A DNA stretch of 64,000 nucleotides from Nocardia aurantiaca (GCF_009708175.1 NZ_WMBB01000010.1:62001-126000); one strand, 5' to 3'; positions 17,778 through 27,363 are shown, counted from the stretch's first letter. Made by a program: numbers and translations. The notes: generated from the letters alone by a model not told the origin.

Positions 17778-18116
17778 ATGCCCGGCTACGCTATCGCCAA
17801 TCTGTGGGACGTCGACGTCAATGCCGACATCGTGGAGTACCTGGAGCGCATCGACGGCACGTTGGCTACGTACGGCGGGAAGTTCATCGTCCACGGCGGC
17901 ACCCAGCGGGTGATCGAGGGCCCGGCGAGCGCGAGCGTGATCGTCATCGAATTCCCCGACTACCAGGCCGTGACGGACTGGTATGAGTCGGCCGCCTACC
18001 AAGAGATCCTGCCGCTGCGCCTGCGCAACTGCTCCAGCGTCGGGCTTCTCGCCGCCGACTGCGGTGAGAATCACGTCGCCACCGACGTTCTGAAGGAGGT
18101 GGTGACCAGCGACTGA
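17778..18116 (+). CDS. DUF1330 family protein
   Basis: A 112 aa ferredoxin-like (dimeric alpha-beta barrel) protein. The pattern YLERIDGTLATYGGKFIVHG, then VIVIEFPDYQAVTDWYESAA and YQEILPLRL, is the DUF1330 signature. Members are small cytosolic dimers of unknown activity. The ATG at 17778 follows GAGGAG by seven bases. It is monocistronic between two strong terminators. Confidence 0.88.
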   Translation: MPGYAIANLWDVDVNADIVEYLERIDGTLATYGGKFIVHGGTQRVIEGPASASVIVIEFPDYQAVTDWYESAAYQEILPLRLRNCSSVGLLAADCGENHVATDVLKEVVTSD

Positions 18117-18140
18117 CCGCTCTCGAGCTGGCTACACAGC

Positions 18141-18180
18141 AGTGGGCGGGCATCGGATTCCGATGCCCGCCCACTCTTTT
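18141..18180 (+). terminator. Strong intrinsic terminator
   Basis: Seventeen-base perfect stem (AGTGGGCGGGCATCGGA and complement) directly followed by CTCTTTT, the best rho-independent terminator in the window. Confidence 0.9.
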
Positions 18181-18256
18181 CGTCTCCGCCGAGTCGGGGT
18201 TAACGGGGAGCCTATCCCCCGAAATCTTCTCGGTTCAGCCGCGACGCGGCTGGGGA

Positions 18257-19114
18257 TTACCTGTCCTGGAAGTAGCTCAGCAGGCGCAGGATCTCCAGGT
18301 ACAGCCAGACCAGGGTGACGGTCAGGCCGAACGCCACGCCCCAGGCCGCCTTCTCCGGAGCCTGGGCCCGGATGAGCTGGTCGGCGGCGTCGAAGTCCAG
18401 CAGGAAACTGAAGGCCGCGACACCGATCACGACCAGGCTGAAGACGATCGAGAGGGTGCCGCCCGAGCGCAGCCCGAGGCCGTCGGCGGTGAAGAAGCTC
18501 GCGACCAGGTTGCCGAGCATGAGCACCACGACGCCGATCATGGCGCCCACGATCATGCGGGTGAAGCGCGGGGTGACGCGGATCGCGCCGGTCTTGTAGA
18601 CCACGAGCATGCCGAAGAACACGCCGAAGGTGCCCAGTACCGCCTGCGCGATCAGGCCCGACCCACCGACGCCGCCGAACTGCACATTGGTGAACAGGAA
18701 TGAGAACGAGCCCAGCAGCAGGCCTTCCAGCGCGGCGTAGCTGAGCACCAGCGCAGGGTTGTCCTGCTTGCGGCCGAAGGTCATGATCATGGCCAGCGCG
18801 AACCCGCCCAGGCCGCCGACCGCGAGGAACAGCACGGCCAGGCTGTGGTTGGCCGAGGTGAGCGCGTAGGACAGGATCGCCGCCAGGCTGACCACACCGA
18901 GGGTGATGCCGGTCTTCTGCACCACATCGTCGATGGTCATCGGGCGGGTGGTCGGCACGGTCGGCTGGTAGGGCTGCTGGTAGCCCGGGTACTGCGGCTG
19001 CTGACCGTACGGGTTGTTCGGGAACTGTCCGGCTCCAGGCGCCGAGCCGAAGCCGGCGTAGCCGCCCTGCTGCGGCTGCAAGTTCCGGAAGACCGGGTTG
19101 GATGTGGAGCGCAC
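18257..19114 (-). CDS. Bax inhibitor-1/YccA family membrane protein
   Basis: A 285 aa protein. A Gln/Pro/Tyr/Gly-rich N-terminal tail (about 60 residues with QPQYPGYQQPYQP) precedes seven transmembrane helices. The family pattern is visible in GITLGVVSLAAILSYALTS, FLAVGGLGGFALAMIMTFG and the closing WGVAFGLTVTLVWLYLEILR. Related proteins are pH-sensitive calcium-leak channels; the bacterial role is unsettled. The GTG at 19114 has AAAGGGA six bases upstream, so I prefer it to the ATG ten codons earlier. Confidence 0.88.
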   Translation of the reverse strand: MRSTSNPVFRNLQPQQGGYAGFGSAPGAGQFPNNPYGQQPQYPGYQQPYQPTVPTTRPMTIDDVVQKTGITLGVVSLAAILSYALTSANHSLAVLFLAVGGLGGFALAMIMTFGRKQDNPALVLSYAALEGLLLGSFSFLFTNVQFGGVGGSGLIAQAVLGTFGVFFGMLVVYKTGAIRVTPRFTRMIVGAMIGVVVLMLGNLVASFFTADGLGLRSGGTLSIVFSLVVIGVAAFSFLLDFDAADQLIRAQAPEKAAWGVAFGLTVTLVWLYLEILRLLSYFQDR

Positions 19115-19294
19115 TGTGCGTCCCTTTCTGGAGTCGCGGCTCACGTCGGTCGTGGCCTTTGAAGCTACCCGTCCAACGCGCTATAGGGGTCCGGAGTTCC
19201 CGAACCCTGGCAGAACGGATGAGTCGGACTTTACCCGAGCTTTACTGAACGTGCCGCGCCACAAGGTGTGGTGTGGCCGCGCCGAATCCCGTTC

Positions 19295-20230
19295 TCAGCC
19301 CAGCCGACTCATCACGCGGGTGGCGATGAGCTCCAGGTGATCCAGGTCGGACAGATCCAGAATCTGCAGGTAAATCCGGCTGGTACCGGCGATTTCGGCG
19401 TAGCGGCCGATCTTCTCGACCACCTCGTCCGGGCTGCCGGCCAGACCGTTCGCCTTCAGCTCGTCCACCTCGCGGCCGATGGCCGCCGCGCGCCGCGCCA
19501 CCTCGGCATCGCTTGCGCCGACACAGGCGACCAGGGCATTGGAGAAGGTGATGTCGAGCGGATCACGTCCGGCGTCCTTGGCCGCCTTGCGAACTCGATC
19601 GAACTGAGCGGCGCTGGCCTCCGCGGACTGGAACGGCACATTGAACTCGGTCGCGTATCGCGCGGCCAGGCGAGGGGTGCGCTTGGCGCCCATGCCGCCG
19701 ATGATGACCGGGACGCGCGGCTGCGCGGGCTTGGGCAGCGCCGGGGAATCGGTGAGCGTGTAATGCTCGCCAGCGAAGGAGAAGGTCTCGCCCACCGGCG
19801 TCGACCACAGGCCGGTGACGATGGCCAGCTGCTCCTCGAAGCGCGGGAACCTCTCGGCCGGGAACGGAATGCCGTAGGCGGTGTGCTCGGCCTCGAACCA
19901 GCCCGCGCCGAAACCGAATTCGACGCGGCCGCCGGACATGGCGTCCACCTGGGCCACTTCGATGGCGAGCACGCCCGGATGACGGAAGGTGGCCGAGGTG
20001 ACCAGGGTGCCCAGCCTGATGCGGCGGGTCTCGCGGGCCAGCCCGGCCAGGGTGATCCAGGCGTCACTGGGGCCCGGAAGGCCGTCGGCGTCACCCATCT
20101 TCAGGTAGTGGTCGGACCGGAAGAAGGCGTCATAGCCGAGGTCCTCGGCGGCCTTGGCGACGGTGCGCAGGGTGTCGTAGGAGGCGCCCTGCTGGGGTTC
20201 GGTGAAGATGCGGAGATCGATTCGTCCCAT
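19295..20230 (-). CDS. LLM-class F420-dependent oxidoreductase
   Basis: A 311 aa luciferase-like TIM-barrel protein. FFRSDHYLKMGDADGLPGPS and RLGTLVTSATFRHPGVLA are typical of the F420-dependent LLM families, followed by GGRVEFGFGAGWFEAEHTAY and VPVIIGGMGAKRTPRLAARY. These enzymes move hydride with coenzyme F420, abundant in Nocardia and mycobacteria. Substrate unknown. The ATG is at 20230, five bases after the stop of the methyltransferase gene, so the two form an operon with the methyltransferase first. Confidence 0.88.
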   Translation of the reverse strand: MGRIDLRIFTEPQQGASYDTLRTVAKAAEDLGYDAFFRSDHYLKMGDADGLPGPSDAWITLAGLARETRRIRLGTLVTSATFRHPGVLAIEVAQVDAMSGGRVEFGFGAGWFEAEHTAYGIPFPAERFPRFEEQLAIVTGLWSTPVGETFSFAGEHYTLTDSPALPKPAQPRVPVIIGGMGAKRTPRLAARYATEFNVPFQSAEASAAQFDRVRKAAKDAGRDPLDITFSNALVACVGASDAEVARRAAAIGREVDELKANGLAGSPDEVVEKIGRYAEIAGTSRIYLQILDLSDLDHLELIATRVMSRLG

Positions 20231-20235
20231 GAACC

Positions 20236-21384
20236 CTATTGTTCGACGTCGTGCAGGCCGCGCACCGAGCGGGTCACGGTGAACTTGCGATTGCGGCCCA
20301 TCACATCGGTTTTGCCAACCATGCGCTCCATGACGCCCCGGTAGTTGAGGTGCGTGTTGTAGACCGTCCACAGCTCGCCGCCGGGGCGCAGCACGCGTCC
20401 GGTCTGCTGGAACATCTTGATGGCCGAGCCGGTATGCACGGCCGCGCCGACGTGGAAGGGCGGGTTGCACAGCACCAGGTCCGCGCTGTTGTCGGGGGCG
20501 CTGGACATGGCGTCGTCCCGCAGGACCGTGACGCGGTCGGCGACGCCGTTGGCGGCGGCGGTGGCGCGGGTGGAGGCCACCGCGGCGGCGGACTGGTCGG
20601 TCGCCGTCACTTTGATGCCAGGGCGGGCCTTGGCCAGCGCGACCGCGAGAATGCCGGTGCCGCAACCCAGATCGATGGCGTCGCGGGCATCCGGCTTCAT
20701 GCGCTTCAGGTGGTCGAGCAGGAAGCGGGTGCCGATATCCAGGCGCGGGCCGGAGAAGGCCGCGCCGTGGGCGACCACCTCCAGGTCCCGGTCGTCGAGC
20801 CGGTTGCGTACCGGAAACCGGTGCTCGCCAAGGGTTTTGGGATCGGCCGCGAGCAGGACGCGGGACTTCTGCCGGCCGCGGCTGGCGCGCACCGAGCCGA
20901 AGTATTCGGCCAGCACCTCATTCATGGCGGGGGTCAGGTATTTGTCGCGGCCGCCGGCGAACACCTCGACCTCGGGTGCGGCATAACGCGCGATGGCCTC
21001 GGCGGTTTCGGCGAGGCCGGAAAGGGCGCGCGGGAGTCGCCACAACACCACGCGCACATCCGAGAGCAATGCGGCGCCCAATTCCCGGGTCGAAAAGCGA
21101 TCGGTAAGGCCGACAATTCGGGCATTGTTGGCGAGGGCCAATTCACCGGTGAGCAAATCCTGATGTACCCGGACGCCGTGTAGATCGTGCGCGGCGATCG
21201 CCCCCAGGGTCAGACCGCCATAGCCGTCGTCGATCACCGCCACCCGGTTGTCTCCAGCGGCTGCCAGCGAATCGGCGGCGACATCCAGCATGAGCCGGTC
21301 GGCGGCGTCGACCGCATACAGGTTCACCGCTTCGACATCCGGATATCGCCGCAACCGGCGCAATACGTCCTCGACCTCAACCAC
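20236..21384 (-). CDS. Class I SAM methyltransferase, RlmG/RsmC-like
   Basis: A 382 aa protein with two halves. The N-terminal ~190 residues are a degenerate methyltransferase-like domain as in RlmG/RsmC. The C-terminal half has motif I AIDLGCGTGILAVALAK and the base-methylating catalytic motif NPPFH in ADLVLCNPPFHVGAAV. NPPF plus the two-domain layout points to guanine-N2 methylation of ribosomal RNA, but the exact nucleotide is inference. First gene of an operon with the LLM oxidoreductase. Confidence 0.82.
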   Translation of the reverse strand: MVEVEDVLRRLRRYPDVEAVNLYAVDAADRLMLDVAADSLAAAGDNRVAVIDDGYGGLTLGAIAAHDLHGVRVHQDLLTGELALANNARIVGLTDRFSTRELGAALLSDVRVVLWRLPRALSGLAETAEAIARYAAPEVEVFAGGRDKYLTPAMNEVLAEYFGSVRASRGRQKSRVLLAADPKTLGEHRFPVRNRLDDRDLEVVAHGAAFSGPRLDIGTRFLLDHLKRMKPDARDAIDLGCGTGILAVALAKARPGIKVTATDQSAAAVASTRATAAANGVADRVTVLRDDAMSSAPDNSADLVLCNPPFHVGAAVHTGSAIKMFQQTGRVLRPGGELWTVYNTHLNYRGVMERMVGKTDVMGRNRKFTVTRSVRGLHDVEQ

Positions 21385-21503
21385 ACCTACAGTGTGCTAG
21401 ATCATTGCCGAAGTATTCCATTCGGCACCGTGGGCGGCCATTCTCGAGAATTCGATCAGCCCGGCCTTATTCTGCGATGCCGCAGAACGCATGTCGATGG
21501 CGT

Positions 21504-22928
21504 TCACGCCGAATGGATTTCCGGGTTGCCCTCGCTTCGCCGGGGCATGACGGCCGCCGCCGCGATGAGAACCACCGCCATGGCGGCCACACCCAGGAAC
21601 ACCAGGTGCACCGCCGGGACCAGGTCCGCCGCGGCCGGGCGGCCGACTCCGCCGAGACGGGCATTGACCAGCGCGCCGAATACGGCCACGCCGACCGCGC
21701 TGCCCAGCGAGCGCGCGAACATATTGGTGGCGGTCACCACACCGCGCTCCGACCATTCGGCACTGGCCTGGGCTGCGATCAAGGTCGGACTGGCCACCAG
21801 GCCCATTCCCATGCCGACGATGAAACAGCCGATCGCCAACTGCCATAGGCTCGATCGCGCGTCCACCAGCAGCAGCGACGCCGCGCCCAGCACCGCGAGC
21901 ACGCTGCCGATCACCGCCGTGGCCCGGAAACCTATGCGCAGATACACCTTTCCCGCCTGCGACGCCGATACCGGCCAGCCCAGGGTGAGCGCGCCGACGG
22001 TCAGGCCCGCGCTCAGCGCCCCGCTGCCCAGCACGCCCTGCGCGAAGGTCGGGACATACGAGGTCAGGCCCAGCAAGATCGCACCCACCAGCAAGGAGGC
22101 CAGGCTGCTGACCACCACGATGCGGCGGGTGAAAACCCACAGCGGCAGAATCGGATTGGCGGCCCGCCGCTCCACCAGACCGAATACCGCCAGCATGACC
22201 GCGCCGCCGGCGAACAGCACCAGGCTCGCGGGTGATCCCCAAGCCCACGCCTGCCCGCCCTCGAGCAGCGCCAGGATCAGCGCGCCGGCCCCGACTGTGA
22301 GCAGCCCGGCCCCGAGATAGTCGATCCGATGGCGCTGCCGCGGAGCGCTTTCGGTGAAGTTCCGCAGGATCATCCACGCCGCCAGCGCAGCGAGCGGCAG
22401 GTTGATCAGGAAGATCCACCGCCAACTGATGTACTGCGAGAACACCCCGCCCAGCAAAGGTCCCAGCACCGACGAGGTGGCCCACACACTGGCCAAATAC
22501 GCCTGAACCTTCGCCCGCTCGGCCACCGTGTAGATATCCCCGGCGATCGTCATCGAAATCGGGCTCACCGCTCCGGCGCCGACGCCCTGCACCGCCCGGA
22601 ACACGATCAGCGCGGGCATACTCGTCGCCAGCCCGCACAGCAGCGATCCCATCGCGAAGGCCGCGATCCCGAAAAGCATCACCGGCTTGCGTCCCACCAT
22701 GTCGGCGAGCTTCCCGTAGATCGGGACCGTCACCGCCTGCGCCAGCAGATAGATGCTGAAGAGCCAGGGGAACTGGGCGAACCCGCCGAGCTGATCGGTG
22801 ATCGTCAGCACCGCGGTGGCGATGATGGTGGAATCCAACGCGACCAGCGATGTCGACAACATGATCGCCGCCAGAATCGGTCCCCGCTCCGACCGCAAGC
22901 CGATCGACGACTTCACATCCGTAGCCAT
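21504..22928 (-). CDS. MFS transporter, DHA2 (EmrB/QacA) family
   Basis: A 474 aa polytopic protein with about 14 helices. VALDSTIIATAVLTITDQLG carries motif D1 of the 14-helix drug:proton antiporters, and GKLADMVGRKPVMLFG is the loop 2-3 motif A. Likely exports a toxic small molecule using proton motive force. The ATG at 22928 has GGAAGG upstream; the frame opens 17 codons earlier without support. A LysR-like fragment lies just upstream on the same strand. Confidence 0.88.
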   Translation of the reverse strand: MATDVKSSIGLRSERGPILAAIMLSTSLVALDSTIIATAVLTITDQLGGFAQFPWLFSIYLLAQAVTVPIYGKLADMVGRKPVMLFGIAAFAMGSLLCGLATSMPALIVFRAVQGVGAGAVSPISMTIAGDIYTVAERAKVQAYLASVWATSSVLGPLLGGVFSQYISWRWIFLINLPLAALAAWMILRNFTESAPRQRHRIDYLGAGLLTVGAGALILALLEGGQAWAWGSPASLVLFAGGAVMLAVFGLVERRAANPILPLWVFTRRIVVVSSLASLLVGAILLGLTSYVPTFAQGVLGSGALSAGLTVGALTLGWPVSASQAGKVYLRIGFRATAVIGSVLAVLGAASLLLVDARSSLWQLAIGCFIVGMGMGLVASPTLIAAQASAEWSERGVVTATNMFARSLGSAVGVAVFGALVNARLGGVGRPAAADLVPAVHLVFLGVAAMAVVLIAAAAVMPRRSEGNPEIHSA

Positions 22929-23017
22929 CACCGGCGACACCTTCCCACAGCCCGACTCACCACCATGAGTCGAACGCACGACAGGGGCCGCTATTCCGTT
23001 GTCGCGGAACGAGCTGG

Positions 23018-23290
23018 TCAGACGACCGGGGCCAGCAGTCCGTTCTGGTTCGCCACCGGGGTGCGAAGCATCGCGATCGCGGCGCTCACCCGGGCGAGCC
23101 GTTGCTGGTCGCGCGGCACGACCAGCCAGTACTTGCGGGCGACGGTGACCTCCTCGGCGAGCACGCGTTCGAGCCGCGGATCGGAATCGCCTATCTGGAG
23201 GGGCAATACGGCAACGCCCGGACCGCCGGCGGCAATGCCCTCACCGGCAATGAACTCACCGACGCCCAGCACACCAGCCGGAATTCGATG
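23018..23290 (-). pseudogene. C-terminal fragment of a LysR-type regulator
   Basis: The minus-strand text GGPGVAVLPLQIGDSDPRLE, then ARKYWLVVPRDQQRLARVSA and AIAMLRTPV, is the last part of a LysR substrate-binding domain. There is no HTH, and the frame is not continuous upstream: 23290-23365 reads in another phase into the DUF885 stop. It sits 90 bases upstream of the MFS gene, where a regulator would be expected. So the regulator of the exporter appears to be lost. Confidence 0.6.
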
Positions 23291-23365
23291 ACAGCGCCGA
23301 CGCGGTCCGGCAGCAGGACCACCATGAGGCCGCCGTCCTCGGCGAAGGCTTTCAGCCTCTCGCCG

Positions 23366-25054
23366 CTAGAGGGAGGCCGCCAGGTCGCGCAGGACGGGGA
23401 GGCTGACCGAGCCGGAACCCAGCACCTTGTCGTGAAAGGCCTTGATATCGAAGGCGGCGCCTCGGCGTTGCGCCACTTCGGCTCGCCGGCGGCGGATTTC
23501 GAGTTGGCCGACCTTGTAGGCGACGGCCTGGCCGGGCATGGCGATATAGCGATCGACTTCGACCCGGATCTCGTCGAGGCCGACCGGAGCGTTGGCGGAC
23601 ATGAAATCGATGGCCTGTTGACGAGTCCAGCCTTTGGCGTGCAGGCCGGTGTCGACGACCAAGCGGCAGGAGCGCCAGGAGTCAGCGGCGAGCATGCCGA
23701 TGCGGGTGAGATCGTCGGGGTACAGGCCCATTTCGTCGGCGAGGCGTTCGGCGTAGAGCGCCCAGCCCTCGACGAAGGCCGTGTTGGAGAAGGACATGCG
23801 CTGGAAGCGCGGAAGATGCTCCAGCTCGTTGGCGATGGTGAGCTGGAGGTGATGGCCGGGGATGGCTTCGTGATACGCGACCGAGGCGGTCTCGTATCGA
23901 TTGCGGCCCGTGGGTTCGTGCAGGTTGACGTAGTACGCGCCGGGGCGGGAGCCATCGGCGGCCGGCGGGAAATAATAGGCGGCGGGGGCGTCGGCGGCCA
24001 GGAATTCGGGGACCGGGACGATGTCGCAGGACTGGCGCGGGAGGCGGCCGAACCAATTGCCCATCTCGGCGTGGGCGGCGGCCAGGTAGGCGCGGGCATC
24101 GGTCATGATCTCCTCGCCGTCGCCGTAGCGCAGCGCGGAATCCTCACGCAGGCGGGCGAAGATGGCGGTCTGATCGGTCAGGCCGAACAGGCGACCGGCC
24201 ACCTCCGCGTATTCGGCTCGCAGCCCGGCCAATTCGTCCAGGCCGAGCTGATGTATCTCCTCGGGACCCAGGTCGGGCAGCGTGGTGTGGTGACGCAGCA
24301 GGCGGCGGTAGATGTCGGCGCCGTCATCGCCCAGCCAGCACAGGCCCGGCTTGTCGTCGGGGCGGGCGGCGGGCTCGAGCTCGGTGGCCAGCGCCTCTCG
24401 ATAGACGGCGAAGGCGGGCCGGATCACATCGCGCACGACCTCGGTCAGCTCCGCGCGCCATACGGTTTCGCCGTCCCAGCCCACCGGACCGGCCAGGGTG
24501 GCGAACGGGTCGTCGGCCAGGTCGGAAGCCAGATAGCCGTCCAACTGGTTGAGCGAGCGCTCGATGGCGATGCGCGCGGGCGTGCGCCCGGCCGCCAGGC
24601 CGGCGCGGAAGCGCTCCACGGCCTGATTCATCAGGGTGCCGAACTGCCTGTAGCGCTGCACCAGTTTCAACGCGTTCTCCGGTTCGGGCGCGTTCACCTG
24701 GGGAGCCATGGTCAGCATCCCGGCGTGCACGCCGGTCATCTGATCCGAGGCCAGCTCGAGGGGGCGCCACTCCAGATGCGAGACCGCCGAGGCCAATTCG
24801 GTGCGCAGCAGGGCGCGAGTGATCCGATCCTCGTCACTCAGCCGGGCCGGAACCAGCGCGTCCACTTCGGCCGACAGCGCCCGCCAGGTGCCGAGCAGCC
24901 GTTCCTCCGCGGCCACCGACAGATCCTCGATCCGATCATCGAATCGCCTGTCGCCCAACAGGGTTGCCTCACTGGGCGCGGACTCCAGCAGGGTGTCCCA
25001 GTACCGATCGGCGAGTGCGATGAGTTCCTCGTGGGCGTCCATGCCGACCATCAT
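23366..25054 (-). CDS. DUF885 family protein (predicted metal-dependent hydrolase)
   Basis: A 562 aa, mostly helical protein. HEAIPGHHLQ (residues 395-404) is an HExxH-type zinc site with an insertion, characteristic of the DUF885 family, and EGWALYAERLADEMG supplies the third-ligand Glu region about 35 residues later. The fold is related to M32/M3-like metallopeptidases. No signal peptide, so cytosolic. The ATG at 25054 could be replaced by ATGs at 25051 or 25042. Upstream on the same strand is rnz, 48 bases before it. Confidence 0.88.
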   Translation of the reverse strand: MMVGMDAHEELIALADRYWDTLLESAPSEATLLGDRRFDDRIEDLSVAAEERLLGTWRALSAEVDALVPARLSDEDRITRALLRTELASAVSHLEWRPLELASDQMTGVHAGMLTMAPQVNAPEPENALKLVQRYRQFGTLMNQAVERFRAGLAAGRTPARIAIERSLNQLDGYLASDLADDPFATLAGPVGWDGETVWRAELTEVVRDVIRPAFAVYREALATELEPAARPDDKPGLCWLGDDGADIYRRLLRHHTTLPDLGPEEIHQLGLDELAGLRAEYAEVAGRLFGLTDQTAIFARLREDSALRYGDGEEIMTDARAYLAAAHAEMGNWFGRLPRQSCDIVPVPEFLAADAPAAYYFPPAADGSRPGAYYVNLHEPTGRNRYETASVAYHEAIPGHHLQLTIANELEHLPRFQRMSFSNTAFVEGWALYAERLADEMGLYPDDLTRIGMLAADSWRSCRLVVDTGLHAKGWTRQQAIDFMSANAPVGLDEIRVEVDRYIAMPGQAVAYKVGQLEIRRRRAEVAQRRGAAFDIKAFHDKVLGSGSVSLPVLRDLAASL

Positions 25055-25101
25055 GCCCGCGCCCGGCGCCGCAGCGCGGCCGCACGCGAACTTCGCACGC
25101 C

Positions 25102-26019
25102 TCAGCGGCGGGGCGGGACCGGGATGCGCATGAGGTCTTCGGCCATGACGATCTCACCGCCGAAATGAGCGCGGGCGTCGGCAACATGCTGGTCGAGGGT
25201 GCGGTAGCGCTGGGAGAAGTGGGCGAGGACCAGGGTGCGAACGCCGGCCCGCGCGGCGACCCGGGCGGCTTGGCCCGCGGTGAGATGGCCGTGCTCGACC
25301 GCCAATCGCTCGTCGGCGTCGACGAAGGTGGCCTCGATGACCAGCATGTCCACGCCCCGGGCGAGTTCGTGGACGCCGTCGCAGAGCCGGGTGTCCATGA
25401 CGAAGGCGAAACTTTGACCGCGGCGCACCTCGCTCACCTCGTCGAGGGTGACCGTGCGGCCGCCTATCTCGACCTCGCCGCGCCGCGCCAGCTCACCGAC
25501 GATCGGGCCCGACAGTCCGAGTTCGCGCAGGCGCTCGGGAACGAAGCGCAGGCTGTCGACTTCGTCCAAGCGGTAGCCGAAGGCTTCCACCGGGTGGGAA
25601 AGCCGGGCCGCGCGGAGGGTGAAATCCGCTCCGGGAGGCGGCAACTCCCCATCACCGGCAATAGGGTGGGGCTGCAATCCGACCTGGCGATGATCGGCGG
25701 AGGAGTCGACGAGACGCTCGTAGTAGACCTCACCCGACGCCGGGAAGTACACATCGACCGGGTGCGGCGCACCGTCGAGGCTGAAGCGGCCCAACACGCC
25801 CGGCAGGCCGAAGCAGTGGTCACCGTGGAAGTGGGTGATGCAGATGCGGGTGATCCCGCTGGCCGCCACGCCCGCGAAGCTCATCTGCCGCTGGGTGCCC
25901 TCCCCCGGGTCGAACAGCAGGCCCTCGCGGTCCCAACGCAGCAGATAACCATTGTGATTGCGCTGTTTGGTCGGTACTTGGCTGGCCGTCCCCAGAATGA
26001 CCAGTTCGCGCTGTGACAC
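25102..26019 (-). CDS. rnz: Ribonuclease Z
   Basis: A 305 aa metallo-beta-lactamase-fold endonuclease that cuts the 3' trailer from tRNA precursors lacking an encoded CCA. Motif II THFHGDHCFGLPG carries H63, H65, D67 and H68. FDPGEGTQRQM is the RNase Z N-terminal motif, and MDTRLCDG, VIEATF and LVLAHFSQRY give the remaining ligands. The GTG at 26019 directly precedes the conserved SQRELVILGTASQVPTK. The much longer frame upstream is not coding. It fits the tRNA in this window, which has no encoded CCA. Confidence 0.93.
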   Translation of the reverse strand: MSQRELVILGTASQVPTKQRNHNGYLLRWDREGLLFDPGEGTQRQMSFAGVAASGITRICITHFHGDHCFGLPGVLGRFSLDGAPHPVDVYFPASGEVYYERLVDSSADHRQVGLQPHPIAGDGELPPPGADFTLRAARLSHPVEAFGYRLDEVDSLRFVPERLRELGLSGPIVGELARRGEVEIGGRTVTLDEVSEVRRGQSFAFVMDTRLCDGVHELARGVDMLVIEATFVDADERLAVEHGHLTAGQAARVAARAGVRTLVLAHFSQRYRTLDQHVADARAHFGGEIVMAEDLMRIPVPPRR

Positions 26020-26083
26020 GGGCGCCAGGCTACCGTCCACCCCGCCGATCCTCACGGTGGCGAGCCGGGCGCGTCCCGTCGCA

Positions 26084-26100
26084 ATACCAATAGGGGGTAT
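26084..26100 (+). promoter_or_regulatory. CsoR-like copper operator
   Basis: ATACCAATAGGGGGTAT, whose complement reads ATACCCCCTATTGGTAT. This 17-base pseudo-palindrome has the ATACC...GGTAT ends and G/C-tract centre of known CsoR operators. It lies 38-54 bases before the DUF6153 gene start. A second copy is upstream of the His-rich gene at 40.6 kb. Confidence 0.6.
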
Positions 26101-26137
26101 CCAGCTCGAGCGGGCGGCGGTCCGTAGAATGGCCGCC

Positions 26138-26605
26138 ATGATCGTGCGGCAGTCCCCGGGCACCCGGTTCGTCCGGGCCTTCGGGCTGCTCGCACTGTTG
26201 GCCGGACTGGTGGCCATGCACGCCCTGGCCCTCGGCATGAGCCATGAGGGCCTGGGCCATGAGGTCCCCCTGAGCACCTCGGCGGTCATGATCGACCACC
26301 ACCATGCCGCGATGCCCGTCATGGGAATCGCCCCCGTGGCGGTGGCCGCGGCCATGGGCGAGGACCACGGCATGTCCACGCCCGGCTGCGGCGGCGACTG
26401 CGGCGACGGCCACGCCGGGATGCACGGCTGCCTCTTCGTCCTCGCGGCCCTGCTGTTCGGCCTCGGCCTGGCCCTGCTGGGCTGGGTCGGTCTCGGCCGC
26501 CGAGACGCCGCGCCCGTGAAAGTGCGCCACCCGCGGGCGAATCACGCCCGTTCACCACCGTGGACGGTGCTCTCCCTGGCCGAATTGGCGATTCTGCGGA
26601 TCTGA
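26138..26605 (+). CDS. DUF6153-like membrane protein rich in His and Met
   Basis: A 155 aa protein. An N-terminal helix (AFGLLALLAGLVAMHALALG) is followed by a His/Met/Cys-rich external loop (MIDHHHAAMPVMG; MSTPGCGGDCGDGHAGMHGC) and a second helix (FVLAALLFGLGLALLGWVGL). The loop looks able to bind soft metals such as copper. This matches small actinobacterial proteins that precede DUF305 genes. An ATG three codons earlier (26129) is also possible. Probably an operon with the DUF305 gene 90 bases downstream, under the CsoR-like box. Confidence 0.72.
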   Translation: MIVRQSPGTRFVRAFGLLALLAGLVAMHALALGMSHEGLGHEVPLSTSAVMIDHHHAAMPVMGIAPVAVAAAMGEDHGMSTPGCGGDCGDGHAGMHGCLFVLAALLFGLGLALLGWVGLGRRDAAPVKVRHPRANHARSPPWTVLSLAELAILRI

Positions 26606-26695
26606 TGGGCCGCCGCTGTCGCGCGCATCTCGCACGCGGACGCGGATTTTCGCATGCCCCTTCCCGAATCGTCGCAATCACCAAGGAGTTCGACC

Positions 26696-27349
26696 ATGTT
26701 CAGCACCCGAATCAAGCTCGCCGTGATCGCCGCTACGGCAGCCACCGCCTTGATCGCCGCCGGCTGTAGCGGCAATGACAACGACACCGCCAAGACGACG
26801 AGTTCGTCCGCCACGACCGCCGTCGATCACGGCAGCATGCCCGGCATGGATCACGGCAAGACCGGCACCTCGGCGCAGGCTGCCACCCGCAGCGACTTCA
26901 ACACGGCCGACGTCGCTTTCTTGCAGATGATGTACCCGCATCACGCGCAGGCCGTCGAGATGGCGAAGCTGGTGCCCACCCGCTCACAGAACCAGCAGCT
27001 GATCACCCTGGCCGAGGCGGTCGAGCAGGCCCAATCCCCGCAGATGCAGCAGATCACCACGCTGCTGCAGAGCTTCGGCAAGCCCGCCCCGTCCGCCGAC
27101 ATGGGCCACGAGGGCATGGCGGGCATGATGACCAAGGATCAGATGGCGAAGCTGGAGAGCCTGTCCGGCACCGACTTCGACAAGATGTGGATGCAGATGA
27201 TGGTCGAGCACCACCGGGGCGCGATCACCATGGGCAATACCGAACTGGAGCAGGGCGCCAACACCGAATCCAAGGCCCTGGCACAGTCCATCGTGACCGC
27301 GCAACAGAAGGAGATCGACCAGATGAACGGCATGCTGAGCCAGAGCTAG
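26696..27349 (+). CDS. DUF305 lipoprotein
   Basis: A 217 aa lipoprotein. The signal peptide ends in lipobox LIAAGC, with Cys24 as lipidation site. A His/Met-rich linker (DHGSMPGMDHGK) precedes the ferritin-like DUF305 domain with its repeated motif MMYPHHAQAVEMAKL and MVEHHRGAITMG. DUF305 proteins such as CopM bind copper outside the membrane. AAGGAGT sits seven bases before the ATG. With DUF6153 and the CsoR-like box this suggests a copper-handling pair on the outer face of the membrane. Confidence 0.87.
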   Translation: MFSTRIKLAVIAATAATALIAAGCSGNDNDTAKTTSSSATTAVDHGSMPGMDHGKTGTSAQAATRSDFNTADVAFLQMMYPHHAQAVEMAKLVPTRSQNQQLITLAEAVEQAQSPQMQQITTLLQSFGKPAPSADMGHEGMAGMMTKDQMAKLESLSGTDFDKMWMQMMVEHHRGAITMGNTELEQGANTESKALAQSIVTAQQKEIDQMNGMLSQS

Positions 27350-27363
27350 ACGCGAAGGATGCA

